DNA of 64,000 nt, from positions 868,001 to 932,000 of the forward strand of contig NZ_CP015849.1 in the NCBI RefSeq assembly GCF_001654495.1, read 5' to 3'. The position numbers and the translations under genes are program-made. Below are positions 23,849 through 32,471 of the stretch, one piece after another (the stretch's first letter is position 1; each line of letters opens with the position of its first letter). A model generated the notes under the pieces. The model searched no databases, was not told where the DNA came from, and was given only the letters and a program-made list of their open reading frames with translations. This DNA is from Streptomyces sp. SAT1 (GTDB lineage Bacteria; Actinomycetota; Actinomycetes; Streptomycetales; Streptomycetaceae).

Positions 23849-24751
23849 TCACTTCGGCGCCGGCTGCGGGCTGCGGGTGCCCTGCTCCGGCTGGTGTTGC
23901 TCCTGCTGCCCGGTGCGCTGCTGCGCGAGGCTCTGCCGGCGGGCGTTGAACTCGTCCACGTTGCGCTGGTGCTGGGTGTAGTCCGCGGTGAAGCGGGTGT
24001 CGCCCGGTTTGACGGTGACGAAGTACAGCCAGTCGCCCGGGGCCGGGTTGTACACCGCGCGCAGCGCGTCCTCACCGGGGTTGTCGATGGGCGTCGGCGG
24101 CAGCCCCATCCGCTGGTAGGAGTTGTACGGGCTGTCGATCCGTGTGTCCTCGGCGGTGGTGCGCACGGTGGCGCGGTCCAGGCCGTAGTTCAAGGTGGAG
24201 TCCATCTGGAGGGGCATGCCCTGCTCCAGCCGGTTGAAGATCACCCGGGCCACCTTGCCCATGTCGGCCTTGGTGGCGGACTCCGCCTGGACGATGCTCG
24301 CGATGGTGACCGCCTGGTGGAGATTCATCGTGGTGCGCTGGGGGCCCGCGCCCGGCGGCGCCGCGGTGAACTTCCTGGCCGCGGCGCCGACCATCGCAGA
24401 GAGCAGCGACCGCGGGGTCGACCGGTCGTCGATCCGGTAGGTCGCCGGGAACAGATAGCCCTCCGGGTTGCCCTCGGCCACCTCCGGAAGCCCGAGTCCG
24501 CCCTTGGCGGCCGTCTGCCGGGTGCTGCCGGGTGGCACGTCGAGCGCCCGGTCGACGGCGGCGTACACCTGGGCGGCCCGCCAGCCCTCCGGGATCACCA
24601 GCGCGTGCGGGCGCACCGGTCCGTCCTCGCGCAGGGTCAGCAGCGGCACCGCCACGGCGGTGCCCGCCAGGACGGCCCCGGACACGACGAGGGCCAGCCG
24701 GCCCCGGCGCGTCAGCGTGACGGTCTTCCGTGACGGCGTGTTCGTCTGCAT
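23849..24751 (-). CDS. MltG-like endolytic transglycosylase (paralogue)
   Basis: The 300-residue protein has a short cytoplasmic basic N-terminus, one membrane helix (about 17-39), and a YceG/MltG domain: VIPEGWRAAQVY, EGYLFPATY (97-105), IASIVQAESA with catalytic Glu157, and the closing block IDSPYNSYQRMGLPPTPIDNPG. MltG cleaves nascent peptidoglycan glycan strands at the membrane. The housekeeping copy usually lies beside ruvX and aroE; that context is missing here, so this shorter protein is likely a second, specialised copy. The C-terminus is Gln-rich. Confidence 0.92.
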   Translation of the reverse strand: MQTNTPSRKTVTLTRRGRLALVVSGAVLAGTAVAVPLLTLREDGPVRPHALVIPEGWRAAQVYAAVDRALDVPPGSTRQTAAKGGLGLPEVAEGNPEGYLFPATYRIDDRSTPRSLLSAMVGAAARKFTAAPPGAGPQRTTMNLHQAVTIASIVQAESATKADMGKVARVIFNRLEQGMPLQMDSTLNYGLDRATVRTTAEDTRIDSPYNSYQRMGLPPTPIDNPGEDALRAVYNPAPGDWLYFVTVKPGDTRFTADYTQHQRNVDEFNARRQSLAQQRTGQQEQHQPEQGTRSPQPAPK

Positions 24752-24801
24752 GCGGGCACGGTAACGCTCCGGAGATCATAAACCCGGCATATCGTCGGTT
24801 T

Positions 24802-24923
24802 GTCGGCTCAGGTCGAGTGTCACGTCGCCGGCTCAGATCGGGCGTCACGTCTCCGGCTCCGGTCAGGCCTCGCGTCGTCGACTCCGCTCGGGCGTCACGT
24901 CGTCGGTTCCAGTCGGGCGTCAC
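24802..24923 (-). repeat. Five 25-base repeats from the 3' end of the ABC exporter gene
   Basis: Units at 24802-24823 (partial), 24824-24848, 24849-24873, 24874-24898 and 24899-24923 share the pattern GTCGNCGGCTCNGGTCGGGCGTCAC on the plus strand. The unit nearest the ABC gene encodes its last residues (DARLEPTT), and the stop lies in the next unit, so the array appears to have grown from the gene's own end. Confidence 0.85.
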
Positions 24924-26697
24924 GGCGGACCAGCGCCGCATAACGCCCGTCCTGTTCGAGCAGTTCCTCGTGCGTACCGCGCTCGGCCACGCGGCCGGAG
25001 TCGAGGACGAGGATCTGGTCCGCGTCGCGGACGGTGGAGAGGCGGTGGGCGATGGTGAGCGTGGTCCGGTCGGCCGACAGCGCGTCGATGGCTTCCTGGA
25101 CGGCCGCCTCGGTACGGGTGTCCAGCGCGCTGGTGGCCTCGTCGAGGATGAGCACCGGGGGGTCCCGCAAGATGGTCCGGGCGATGGCCAGGCGCTGCTT
25201 CTCGCCACCGGAGAAGCGGTGGCCGCGCTCGCCGACGACGGTGTCGTACCCGTCGGGCAGGGCCGCGATGTGGTCGTGGATCTGGGCCGCCTTGGCCGCC
25301 GCGCGCAGTTCCTCGTCGGTGGCGTCCGGTTTGGCGAAGCGCAGGTTGTCCGCGACGGAGGCGTGGAAGAGGTACGTCTCCTGGGAGACCACGCCCACCG
25401 CGCGGGCGAGCGTGTCGAAGTCCAGGTCGCGCACGTCGACGCCGTCCAGGGTGACGCGCCCCGCGCTCACGTCGTACAGCCGGGGAACCAGGTAGCCGAG
25501 CGTGGACTTGCCCGCGCCCGTGGGGCCGACGACCGCGAGGCTGCTGCCCGCCGGGACCGTGACGTCGATGCCGTCGAGGATCGGGGCGCCCTTGTCGTCG
25601 TAGCGGAAGGTCACGTCCTCGAAACGGACCTCGCCCTTGACCTGGCCGAGGCGGACGGGCCGCTCGCGCTCGGTGATGTCGATCGGCAGGTCGAGGTACT
25701 CGAAGATGCGCTGGAACAGGGCGAGCGAGGTCTGTATCTGCACGCCGGTCGACAACAGGCTCACGGTCGGCCGGAACAGACCCTGCTGCAACGAGACGAA
25801 GGCGACGATCGTGCCGATGGAGACCTCGGGGCCGCCGAATCTGAGAGCCAGGCCCGCGGTCCAGTAGATGATGGCAGGCATGGCGGCCATGACGATGGTG
25901 ATGACGGCCATGCGCCACCGTCCGGCCATGTTGGACCTGACCTCAAGGTCCACCAGGCCCTCGGACTCCTCGGCGAACGACCTGGTCAGCGAGTCGGAGC
26001 GGCCCATGGTGCGACCGAGCAGGATCCCGCTGACGGACAGCGACTCGGTGACGGTGGCGGCCATCGCGGCCATCTGCTTCTGCCGCCTGGTGGTGATCTT
26101 CTTGCGCTCGTTGCCCACACGGCGGCTGATCCACACGAACACCGGGAGCAGCAGCAGCGAGACCACGGTCAGCCGCCAGTCGAGCGCGGCCATCGCGACG
26201 ATCGTGGCGACCACGCTGGTGAGGTTGGAGACCAGCGAGGTGGCGGTGGAGGTGACGGTGGCCTGCATGCCGCCGATGTCGTTGGCGATGCGCGACTGCA
26301 CCTCGCCGGTGCGGGTGCGGGTGAAGAAGGCCAGGGACATGCGCTGGAGGCGTCCGTAGACGGCGGTGCGCAGGTCGTGCATCACCCGCTGGCCGACGGT
26401 CGTGGAGATCAGGGTCTGCAGCACGCCGAAGACACTGGTGAGCACGGCGCTGACGATCATGCCCGCGGCGAGCAGGCTGAGCAGACCGGTACGGCCCCGC
26501 GGGATCGCGACGTCCAGGATCTCCTTCAGCAGGAAGGGCGTGGCGACGGAGACCAGGGACGCGGCGCCGACCAGCAGGCCGACGACCGCGAGGCGGCCGC
26601 GATAGGGGCGGAACAGCCCGAGGATGCGGCGGACCTGCCGGGGCTGTTCCTGCGCGTCGGTGGACGGGGTCCAGGAGGGGTGACGGTCGGGGTGCAT
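24895..26697 (-). CDS. ABC exporter, fused permease and ATPase (MsbA/LmrA type)
   Basis: The 600-residue protein has six membrane helices (about residues 30-320) and a complete ATPase domain: Walker A GPTGAGKST, Q-loop VVSQETYLF, signature FSGGEKQRL, Walker B LILDEATSALD, and H-loop IAHRLSTV. It should work as a homodimer exporting a drug, lipid or peptide. It is divergent from the MarR gene at 26919, which probably represses it. The last residues are encoded inside a 25-base repeat array that continues past the stop. A 10-copy heptamer repeat lies 54 bases upstream of its ATG. Confidence 0.95.
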   Translation of the reverse strand: MHPDRHPSWTPSTDAQEQPRQVRRILGLFRPYRGRLAVVGLLVGAASLVSVATPFLLKEILDVAIPRGRTGLLSLLAAGMIVSAVLTSVFGVLQTLISTTVGQRVMHDLRTAVYGRLQRMSLAFFTRTRTGEVQSRIANDIGGMQATVTSTATSLVSNLTSVVATIVAMAALDWRLTVVSLLLLPVFVWISRRVGNERKKITTRRQKQMAAMAATVTESLSVSGILLGRTMGRSDSLTRSFAEESEGLVDLEVRSNMAGRWRMAVITIVMAAMPAIIYWTAGLALRFGGPEVSIGTIVAFVSLQQGLFRPTVSLLSTGVQIQTSLALFQRIFEYLDLPIDITERERPVRLGQVKGEVRFEDVTFRYDDKGAPILDGIDVTVPAGSSLAVVGPTGAGKSTLGYLVPRLYDVSAGRVTLDGVDVRDLDFDTLARAVGVVSQETYLFHASVADNLRFAKPDATDEELRAAAKAAQIHDHIAALPDGYDTVVGERGHRFSGGEKQRLAIARTILRDPPVLILDEATSALDTRTEAAVQEAIDALSADRTTLTIAHRLSTVRDADQILVLDSGRVAERGTHEELLEQDGRYAALVRRDARLEPTT

Positions 26698-26750
26698 GGG
26701 CTCCTACGGGATGGGTGCGACGGACGGCTCGGCCGGACCCGCGGCCCGCG

Positions 26751-26825
26751 CGGTCTGCGGTCTGCGGTCTGCGGTCTGCGGTCTGCGGTCTGCGGTCTGC
26801 GGTCTGCGGTCTGCGGTCTGCGGTC
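26751..26825. repeat. Ten perfect CGGTCTG heptamers in the MarR/ABC promoter region
   Basis: Units run from 26751 to 26820 without a mismatch, followed by a partial unit CGGTC to 26825. The array sits between the ABC exporter start (26697) and the MarR operator (26868-26896), so a change of copy number would change promoter spacing or leader length of the exporter gene in 7-base steps. Confidence 0.95.
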
Positions 26826-26867
26826 ACGGATGGTGGACCACGGCCGGCGGCGGCCTTTCGGATGCTA

Positions 26868-26896
26868 GCTCATTGTTACCTATGCTCATAATGAGC
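26868..26896. promoter_or_regulatory. MarR-type operator
   Basis: GCTCATT (26868-26874) and AATGAGC (26890-26896) form a perfect 7-bp inverted repeat, extended to 9 of 11 matching positions by GCTCATTGTTA against TCATAATGAGC. It is AT-rich, unlike its surroundings, and ends 22 bases before the MarR start. MarR dimers bind palindromes of this size. Confidence 0.7.
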
Positions 26897-26918
26897 GGCA
26901 TCCTGATATTGTTCCCGC

Positions 26919-27374
26919 ATGACCACGCCCGACCCCGACGGCCCCCTCGCCGAGCAGTTGCTCCGGCTCACCCGCCGGGTGCACCGCATCCAGAAACGCC
27001 ACCTGGAGGAGCGCGCCCTCGGCATCACACCGGCGCAGTCCCGGCTGCTGCGCACGCTGGCGCACTTCGGCGAGCCGCCCCGGATGGCGGATCTCGCCCA
27101 GTCCCTGGAGGTCGTGCCGCGCGCGGTGACCACCCTGGTGGACGGACTGGAGGCGAACGGGAAGGTGCGCCGGGTCCCCGACCCGGCCAACCGCAGGGTG
27201 ACCCGTATCGAGCTGACCGACGACGGGCGCATGGCCCTGCGCGAACTGCACGGCGCGCGCCGGTCCGCCGCCGAGGAGATCCTGGCCCCCCTCACCGCGG
27301 AGCAGCGCACGGTCCTCGGTGACCTGCTGGACACCCTCGTGGGCACGGTGCCCGCGCGCGGGCACCGCTGCTGA
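26919..27374 (+). CDS. MarR family transcriptional regulator
   Basis: The 151-residue protein has the MarR winged helix-turn-helix (GITPAQSRLLRTLA, ADLAQSLEVVPRAVTTLVDGLEANGKVRR, wing VPDPANRRVTRIELTDDGR) between helical dimerisation segments. MarR proteins are repressors released by phenolic or other ligands. It stands divergent from the ABC exporter with an inverted-repeat operator between, so it likely controls both. The ATG at 26919 gives the usual start of about 15 residues before helix 1. Confidence 0.95.
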   Translation: MTTPDPDGPLAEQLLRLTRRVHRIQKRHLEERALGITPAQSRLLRTLAHFGEPPRMADLAQSLEVVPRAVTTLVDGLEANGKVRRVPDPANRRVTRIELTDDGRMALRELHGARRSAAEEILAPLTAEQRTVLGDLLDTLVGTVPARGHRC

Positions 27375-27401
27375 GTCCACCGGCCGCCCCGCCGCGGGCG
27401 A

Positions 27402-28151
27402 CTACGCCTTCAGGTCGTCCTTGTCCCCCATCACCACGACGGGCTTGTCCTTCGGGTCCAGCGTGCGCAGCAGGTACTCCATGGCCGACTCCGGGAGGCT
27501 GACGCACCCCAGCGTGCCGTCGCCGTGGTCCAGGTGCAGCCAGATGCCGCCGCCCTTGCGCTGGCCGAGCGGACGGGTCGGGTCGTCGGGCCGGGTGCCC
27601 GTCCGGCGGTTGTAGTCGATGGCGATCACGTAGTCGAAGTCGTGCCAGTGGGCCTCGTCCCAGTAGTAGGGGGACGCGAACGCCTCCTCGTCCTGGGTGT
27701 ACGGGAACCTGGTGCCCGGGTCGTCGAGGAGACCGCCGGCGTCGGAGAGCGTGAACACGCCCACCGGGCTGCGCTCGTCGCCCTCGCGGTGGTCCGTGCT
27801 CCACCCCTGCTTGCCGTTGTGCGTCGGCCAGCTGTCGACCCGCTGCCACGCGTTCCCGTGCTTCTCGTACAGCACGGCGGTGCCGTCCGGGGAGTTCTTG
27901 CCGTCCCCGTACACCGTCAGGATCTGGCGGGTGCCTGCCGGGACCCGCTGCCACATCCGCTCACCGACGCCGGGGACCCGGGCCGGTTTCACGGTCGGAG
28001 TGGGCCGGGCGGACCCCGAAGGACCACCCGGCCTCGGGACGTCTCCGTGGCGGACCTCGGTCCGCTCGCCGCCGCACGCGGCCAGAGTCGTCAGAAAGAA
28101 TCCACAGGCCGTCATAGCGACCATCGCACGTCTTACGCCGCCTCTTCGCAT
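27402..28151 (-). CDS. Secreted L,D-transpeptidase family lipoprotein
   Basis: The 249-residue protein begins with a basic N-terminus, a hydrophobic stretch and a lipobox (TTLAAC), so it is predicted to be a membrane-anchored lipoprotein. The C-terminal half has the L,D-transpeptidase pattern: VGVFTLSDAGG, WLHLDHGDGTLGCVSLPE with His and catalytic Cys216. Such enzymes make 3-3 peptidoglycan cross-links or have related peptidase roles; this sub-family is distant from the main Ldt enzymes. The ATG at 28151 was chosen because it gives a proper signal peptide; 17 extra residues would be added by an upstream start. Confidence 0.87.
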   Translation of the reverse strand: MRRGGVRRAMVAMTACGFFLTTLAACGGERTEVRHGDVPRPGGPSGSARPTPTVKPARVPGVGERMWQRVPAGTRQILTVYGDGKNSPDGTAVLYEKHGNAWQRVDSWPTHNGKQGWSTDHREGDERSPVGVFTLSDAGGLLDDPGTRFPYTQDEEAFASPYYWDEAHWHDFDYVIAIDYNRRTGTRPDDPTRPLGQRKGGGIWLHLDHGDGTLGCVSLPESAMEYLLRTLDPKDKPVVVMGDKDDLKA

Positions 28152-28500
28152 GAACCCATGCTGGACACGCCGGACCTGACGATCCACTCGACGTTGGTCC
28201 AAATAGCCTTATTCGCTTCTCTTTGGAGCGTGTCGGGCGCGTGGGACGGGCCCGGCGAGGGGGTCGAGAAGGTACTGGATCCGGCCCGCGCGAGACCCGG
28301 ACGCCGAGGCCGCGCGCGCGAGCGGGCCGCACGGCCGTCCCACTGGCTTCCCGTCACCTCTCACATCGTCAGCCCCGTTGCCCGGCCGGAACGGCGGCGG
28401 AAAACCGGTTGCCTTCGGCTGCTTCGCGCGGCGAACCTGTCACGACTCTCGCCGCCGCCACCGCGGCGCCTGTGCCCTCGACCCGAACCACTGGGACGTC
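28152..28500. other. Gap between L,D-transpeptidase and ABC exporter pair
   Basis: No gene is seen in these 349 bases. An AT-richer segment at 28193-28228 (TTGGTCCAAATAGCC, then TTATTCGC and CTTTGG) lies 42-77 bases upstream of the L,D-transpeptidase start and may contain a promoter. The rest is GC-rich and unremarkable. Confidence 0.5.
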
Positions 28501-30387
28501 ATGCAGATTCAAGACCTTCCGTATCCCGACCCGGGTGTGCCGGACGCACGCTCGGGTCCCCGATTCCTGTGGTGGCTGGGGCGCAACCAGCTCGGCGGCC
28601 AGCTGAGAGCACTGGCCTGGGGACTGCTGCACTTCTGCTCCGTCTCCGCGCTGCCGTTCTGCGTCGGTGTCGCCGTGCAGGCCGTCGTCGACCGCTCCGG
28701 CACCCGGCTGGCCCTCAGCGGCGGCCTCCTGGTCCTGGTCTGCGTGGGCAACGCGCTCGGCGACACCTTCCTGCACCGCGCCGCGGTGACCAACTGGATC
28801 ACCGCGGCGGCCCGGGTCCAGCAGCTCCTGGCCCGCAGGACCGCCCAGTTGGGCTCGGCGCTGACCCGGCGGGTCGCCGCCGGAGAGGTGGTGGCCGTCT
28901 CCACCGGCGACGTCGAGAAGATCGGCTGGTTCGTGGAGGCCGTCTCCCGGTTCACCGCGGCGGCCGTCACCGTCGTGCTGGTCTGCGTCGCCCTCCTGGT
29001 CTACCAACCGGCGCTCGGCGTGGTGGTCGCGGTGGGCCTGCCCGCGCTGGCACTCGCCGTGCTGCCGCTGCTGCCGCGCGCCACCCGGCGGGCCGACGTG
29101 CAGCGCGAGAAGGCGGGCCGCGCCACCGAGCTGGCCTCCGACACCGTGGCCGGTCTGCGGGTACTGCGCGGCATCGGCGGCGAGGAACTGTTCCTCGACC
29201 GCTACCGCCGCGCCTCCCAGGAGGTCCGGCAGGCGGCCGTGCACAGCGCCCGCATGTGGTCGCTGATCTCGGCCGTCCAGGTCCTGCTTCCGGGTCTGCT
29301 GCTGATCGCCGTCGTCTGGTACGGCGTGCACCTGGCCCGCGAGGGCCGCATCACCGTGGGCGAACTCGTCACCGTCTACAGCTCCGTCATGGTCCTCACC
29401 TACCCCCTGCGCCACTTCGAGGAGATCGCCATGGCGTACTCCTTCTCCCGCCCGTCCGCCAAGCGCGCGGCACGGGTGCTGTCACTGGAACGGACCGCGC
29501 CCCGGAGCGGGCCACGGCGGACGGAGGTCGACGCTCCGGCACCGGACCTCCCCGGTCCCGCGGACCGGCCGGCGGCCGACTCGTCCCTTCCCTCCGGGGA
29601 CCTGTACGACCCGGCGACCGGACTCCTTGTGCCCGCGGGGGTCCTGACCGCCGTGGTGTGCGGGGACCCCGACGCGGCCGGCCGCCTCGCGGAGCGGCTG
29701 GGCGGCCACCCCGAGGAACCCGGCCCCTCGGCGCTCCTGGGCGGCGTGCCGCTGGACGAGCTGCCGCTCGGCCGGGCCCGCACGGTCGTCCTGGTGCAGG
29801 ACAAGGACCCGGTGCTGCTCTCCGGTTCGCTGCGCGAACTGCTCGACGTGCCCGCCTCGGGCGAGGTCACCGCCGACGCGGCGCTCGCGGCGGCCCGGTG
29901 CGGTGACGTCCTGACGGCTCTGGCCCAGGCGTCGTCGGCCGCCGAGGACCCGATGGACGTCCGCATCACGGAACGCGGCCGGTCCCTCTCCGGCGGCCAG
30001 CGCCAGCGTCTGGCCCTGGCCCGCTCTCTCGTCACCGACCCGGAGGTGCTGGTCCTGGACGAGCCGACCTCCGCCGTCGACTCCCACACGGAGGCCCGGA
30101 TCGCGGAGGGTCTCAAAGATCTGCGGTCCGGACGCACCACCGTGGTCCTCACCTCCTCACCGCTGCTCCTGGACCATGCCGACCGCGTGGTCCTCGTCCA
30201 CGAGGGCACGGCCGCCGCCGTCGGCGCCCACCGCGAGCTGGTGCGCACCGACCCCCGGTACCGATCGGTGGTGACCCGCGAGACGGACGAGGAGCGGGCC
30301 GCGGGAGCCGAGACGCCCGTGGAGAACGGCGAGGGCGCCCTGCGGGACGCGCTCGAAGAACTGGAAGAGATCGAGGAGACCGCATGA
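28501..30387 (+). CDS. Heterodimeric ABC exporter, subunit with degenerate Walker A
   Basis: The 628-residue protein has six predicted membrane helices (about 30-310) and an ATPase domain that keeps the signature LSGGQRQRL (496 onward) and Walker B with Glu (VLVLDEPTS, Asp520-Glu521) but has lost Walker A: where GxxGxGKST is expected it reads CGDPDAAGRL (about 387-396), with no Lys. The H-loop is also changed (VVLTSSPLLL, no His). It therefore cannot bind ATP normally in its own P-loop, but its signature can complete the site of the partner encoded next. The stop overlaps the partner's ATG by four bases. Substrate unknown. Confidence 0.92.
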   Translation: MQIQDLPYPDPGVPDARSGPRFLWWLGRNQLGGQLRALAWGLLHFCSVSALPFCVGVAVQAVVDRSGTRLALSGGLLVLVCVGNALGDTFLHRAAVTNWITAAARVQQLLARRTAQLGSALTRRVAAGEVVAVSTGDVEKIGWFVEAVSRFTAAAVTVVLVCVALLVYQPALGVVVAVGLPALALAVLPLLPRATRRADVQREKAGRATELASDTVAGLRVLRGIGGEELFLDRYRRASQEVRQAAVHSARMWSLISAVQVLLPGLLLIAVVWYGVHLAREGRITVGELVTVYSSVMVLTYPLRHFEEIAMAYSFSRPSAKRAARVLSLERTAPRSGPRRTEVDAPAPDLPGPADRPAADSSLPSGDLYDPATGLLVPAGVLTAVVCGDPDAAGRLAERLGGHPEEPGPSALLGGVPLDELPLGRARTVVLVQDKDPVLLSGSLRELLDVPASGEVTADAALAAARCGDVLTALAQASSAAEDPMDVRITERGRSLSGGQRQRLALARSLVTDPEVLVLDEPTSAVDSHTEARIAEGLKDLRSGRTTVVLTSSPLLLDHADRVVLVHEGTAAAVGAHRELVRTDPRYRSVVTRETDEERAAGAETPVENGEGALRDALEELEEIEETA

Positions 30388-32165
30388 TCGGCGTGGCCCC
30401 TCCGGCGTACGACCCGGCGGCACCGACGACGGCCGACACCCTGCCTGTCGGCGCCCCGTCGACCGTCCGCGCCTACGTGGGCGAACTGCTGCGCCGCCAC
30501 CGGCGGGCCTTCGTGCTGCTCGTCACCGTCAACACCGTCTCGGTCCTCGCCTCCATGGCGGGCCCGTGGCTGCTGGGCGATCTGGTCGAACGGGTCTCGG
30601 ACGGGACGCGAGAACTGCGTCTCGGGACGACCGTCACCCTGTTCGTGCTGGCGCTGGCCGTCCAGGCGGTGTTCGTGCGCGAGGTGCGGCTGCGCGGCGC
30701 GATGCTCGGCGAACGGATGCTGGCCGACCTGCGCGAGGACTTCCTCGTCCGGTCGGTGGGCCTGCCGCCCGGCGTGCTGGAACGGGCGGGCACCGGCGAC
30801 CTGCTGTCCCGGATCACCACGGACATCGACCGGCTCGCCAACGCGATGCGCGAGGCCGTGCCCCAGCTCGCCATCGGTGTGGTGTGGGTGGTGCTGCTGC
30901 TGGGCGGACTGGTCGTCACCGCTCCGCCGCTGGGCGCGGCCGTGCTGCTGGCCCTGCCGCTGCTGGTGGTCGGCTGCCGCTGGTACTTCCGGCGGGCGCC
31001 GTCCGCCTACCGCTCGGAGGCCGCGGGATACGCCGCGGTGGCCGCCGCGCTCGCCGAGACGGTCGACGCCGGGCGCACCGTGGAGGCGCACCGGCTGGGC
31101 GAACGCCGCATCGCCCTGTCGGAGCGGCGCATCAAGGAGTGGACGGCCTGGGAACGCTACACCCTGTGGCTGCGGTCGGTGCTGTTCCCGGTCGTCAACA
31201 TCACCCATGTGACGGTGCTCGCGTCCGTACTGATGGTCGGCGGGGTCTTCGTGCTCCAGGGCTGGTTGGGGGTCGGCCAGCTCACGACGGGCGCCCTCAT
31301 CGCGCAGATGCTCGTCGACCCGGTGGGACTGATCCTGCGCTGGTACGACGAGTTGCAGGTGGCGCAGGTGTCGATCGCCCGGCTGGTCGGCGTCCGCGAC
31401 ATCGAGCCGGACGCCGGGGACGCCTCGCTGGCTCCCGACGGACGGAAGGTGCACGCGGACCGGGTGCACTTCGGCTACCGCGAGGGTGTCGACGTGCTGC
31501 GCAAGGTCTCCCTGGAGGTCGAACCGGGGACCCGGCTGGCCCTGGTCGGGCCCTCGGGCGCCGGCAAGTCCACACTGGGCAGGCTCCTCGCCGGTATCTA
31601 CGCCCCCCGGGACGGCCGGATCACCCTCGGTGGCGCCGAGCTGTCCCGGATGCCCGCCGAGGACGTCCGCTCCCATGTCGCCCTGGTCAACCAGGAGCAC
31701 CACGTCTTCGTGGGCTCGCTGCGCGACAACCTCCTGCTGGCGCGTACCGACGCCGCGGACGCCGAGCTGTGGGCGGCGCTGGGAGCCGTCGACGCGGACG
31801 GCTGGGCCCGCGCGCTCGGCGACGGCCTGGACACCGAGGTCGGCTCCGGCGGTCTCGCGCTCACACCGGCCCAGGCGCAGCAGGTCGCGCTGGCCCGCCT
31901 GGTCCTGGCCGATCCGCACACCCTGGTCCTGGACGAGGCGACCTCGCTCCTCGACCCGCGCGCGGCCCGGCACCTGGAACGGTCCCTCGCCCGTGTCCTG
32001 GACGGACGCACCGTCGTGGCCATCGCCCACCGACTGCACACCGCCCATGACGCCGATGTGATCGCCGTGGTCGAGGACGGCCGGGTCAGCGAGCTGGGCA
32101 GTCATGACGAGCTGGTCGCGGCGGACGGCGCCTACGCGGCGCTGTGGCGCTCCTGGCACGGCTGA
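30384..32165 (+). CDS. Heterodimeric ABC exporter, subunit with degenerate signature motif
   Basis: The 593-residue protein has six membrane helices and an ATPase domain with intact Walker A GPSGAGKST (389-397, Lys395), Q-loop VNQEHHVF, Walker B LVLDEATS (Asp517-Glu518) and H-loop IAHRLHT (His549). The signature, normally LSGGQ, is LTPAQ (493-497). It is the mirror image of the preceding subunit: together they can build one complete ATP site (this Walker A with the partner's LSGGQ) and one wholly degenerate site. The ATG overlaps the upstream stop (ATGA), so the two are made together. Confidence 0.93.
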   Translation: MIGVAPPAYDPAAPTTADTLPVGAPSTVRAYVGELLRRHRRAFVLLVTVNTVSVLASMAGPWLLGDLVERVSDGTRELRLGTTVTLFVLALAVQAVFVREVRLRGAMLGERMLADLREDFLVRSVGLPPGVLERAGTGDLLSRITTDIDRLANAMREAVPQLAIGVVWVVLLLGGLVVTAPPLGAAVLLALPLLVVGCRWYFRRAPSAYRSEAAGYAAVAAALAETVDAGRTVEAHRLGERRIALSERRIKEWTAWERYTLWLRSVLFPVVNITHVTVLASVLMVGGVFVLQGWLGVGQLTTGALIAQMLVDPVGLILRWYDELQVAQVSIARLVGVRDIEPDAGDASLAPDGRKVHADRVHFGYREGVDVLRKVSLEVEPGTRLALVGPSGAGKSTLGRLLAGIYAPRDGRITLGGAELSRMPAEDVRSHVALVNQEHHVFVGSLRDNLLLARTDAADAELWAALGAVDADGWARALGDGLDTEVGSGGLALTPAQAQQVALARLVLADPHTLVLDEATSLLDPRAARHLERSLARVLDGRTVVAIAHRLHTAHDADVIAVVEDGRVSELGSHDELVAADGAYAALWRSWHG

Positions 32166-32471
32166 GGCATCCGGGGCGCCGCACGTGGAGCCGTCGCCGA
32201 GACGGCGGGCACCGCGCGCGGCGCCGACGGTGGTGACAGCGGCGTGCGCGTCGGCATCGGCGGTGGCGGCGGGCGTGCGGTCCGGGGGTGCCGGGGAGAC
32301 CCGGACGGTCCCGGCGGGCGCACGGCCGGGGCGGGGCGGCCGTGCCGTTGCGCGGTGCCGAACAGGGGTGGAAGTCTGGGAGGTGGAAGCGGCTCGGGGA
32401 GCGCCCGGGGACCGTCCGGCTCGCGCCGGGCGGAGCGAGAACGGGCCCGTCCCCACCACCTGGAGGTACCC
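32166..32471. other. Gap between ABC exporter pair and DUF5709
   Basis: About 306 GC-rich bases without a supported gene. A weak hairpin (CCGTC near 32191 with GACGG) may end the ABC transcript. An open frame upstream of the DUF5709 start continues here but has no homology or ribosome binding site. Confidence 0.4.

Noticed and set aside
24802..24923. Regular 25-base repeats considered as a CRISPR array
   Set aside because: Units touch without spacers, are diverged from each other and derive from the adjacent coding sequence. No cas genes are present.
25134..25220. FSGGEKQRL in the first ABC exporter considered as a degenerate signature
   Set aside because: FSGGE is a common working variant in this exporter class, and all other motifs are intact, unlike the pair at 28501-32165.
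24730..26868. A plus-strand frame opposite the ABC exporter gene
   Set aside because: It is rich in Gly, Asp, Gln and Arg from the reverse complement of a real gene, and the exporter's motifs are on the minus strand.
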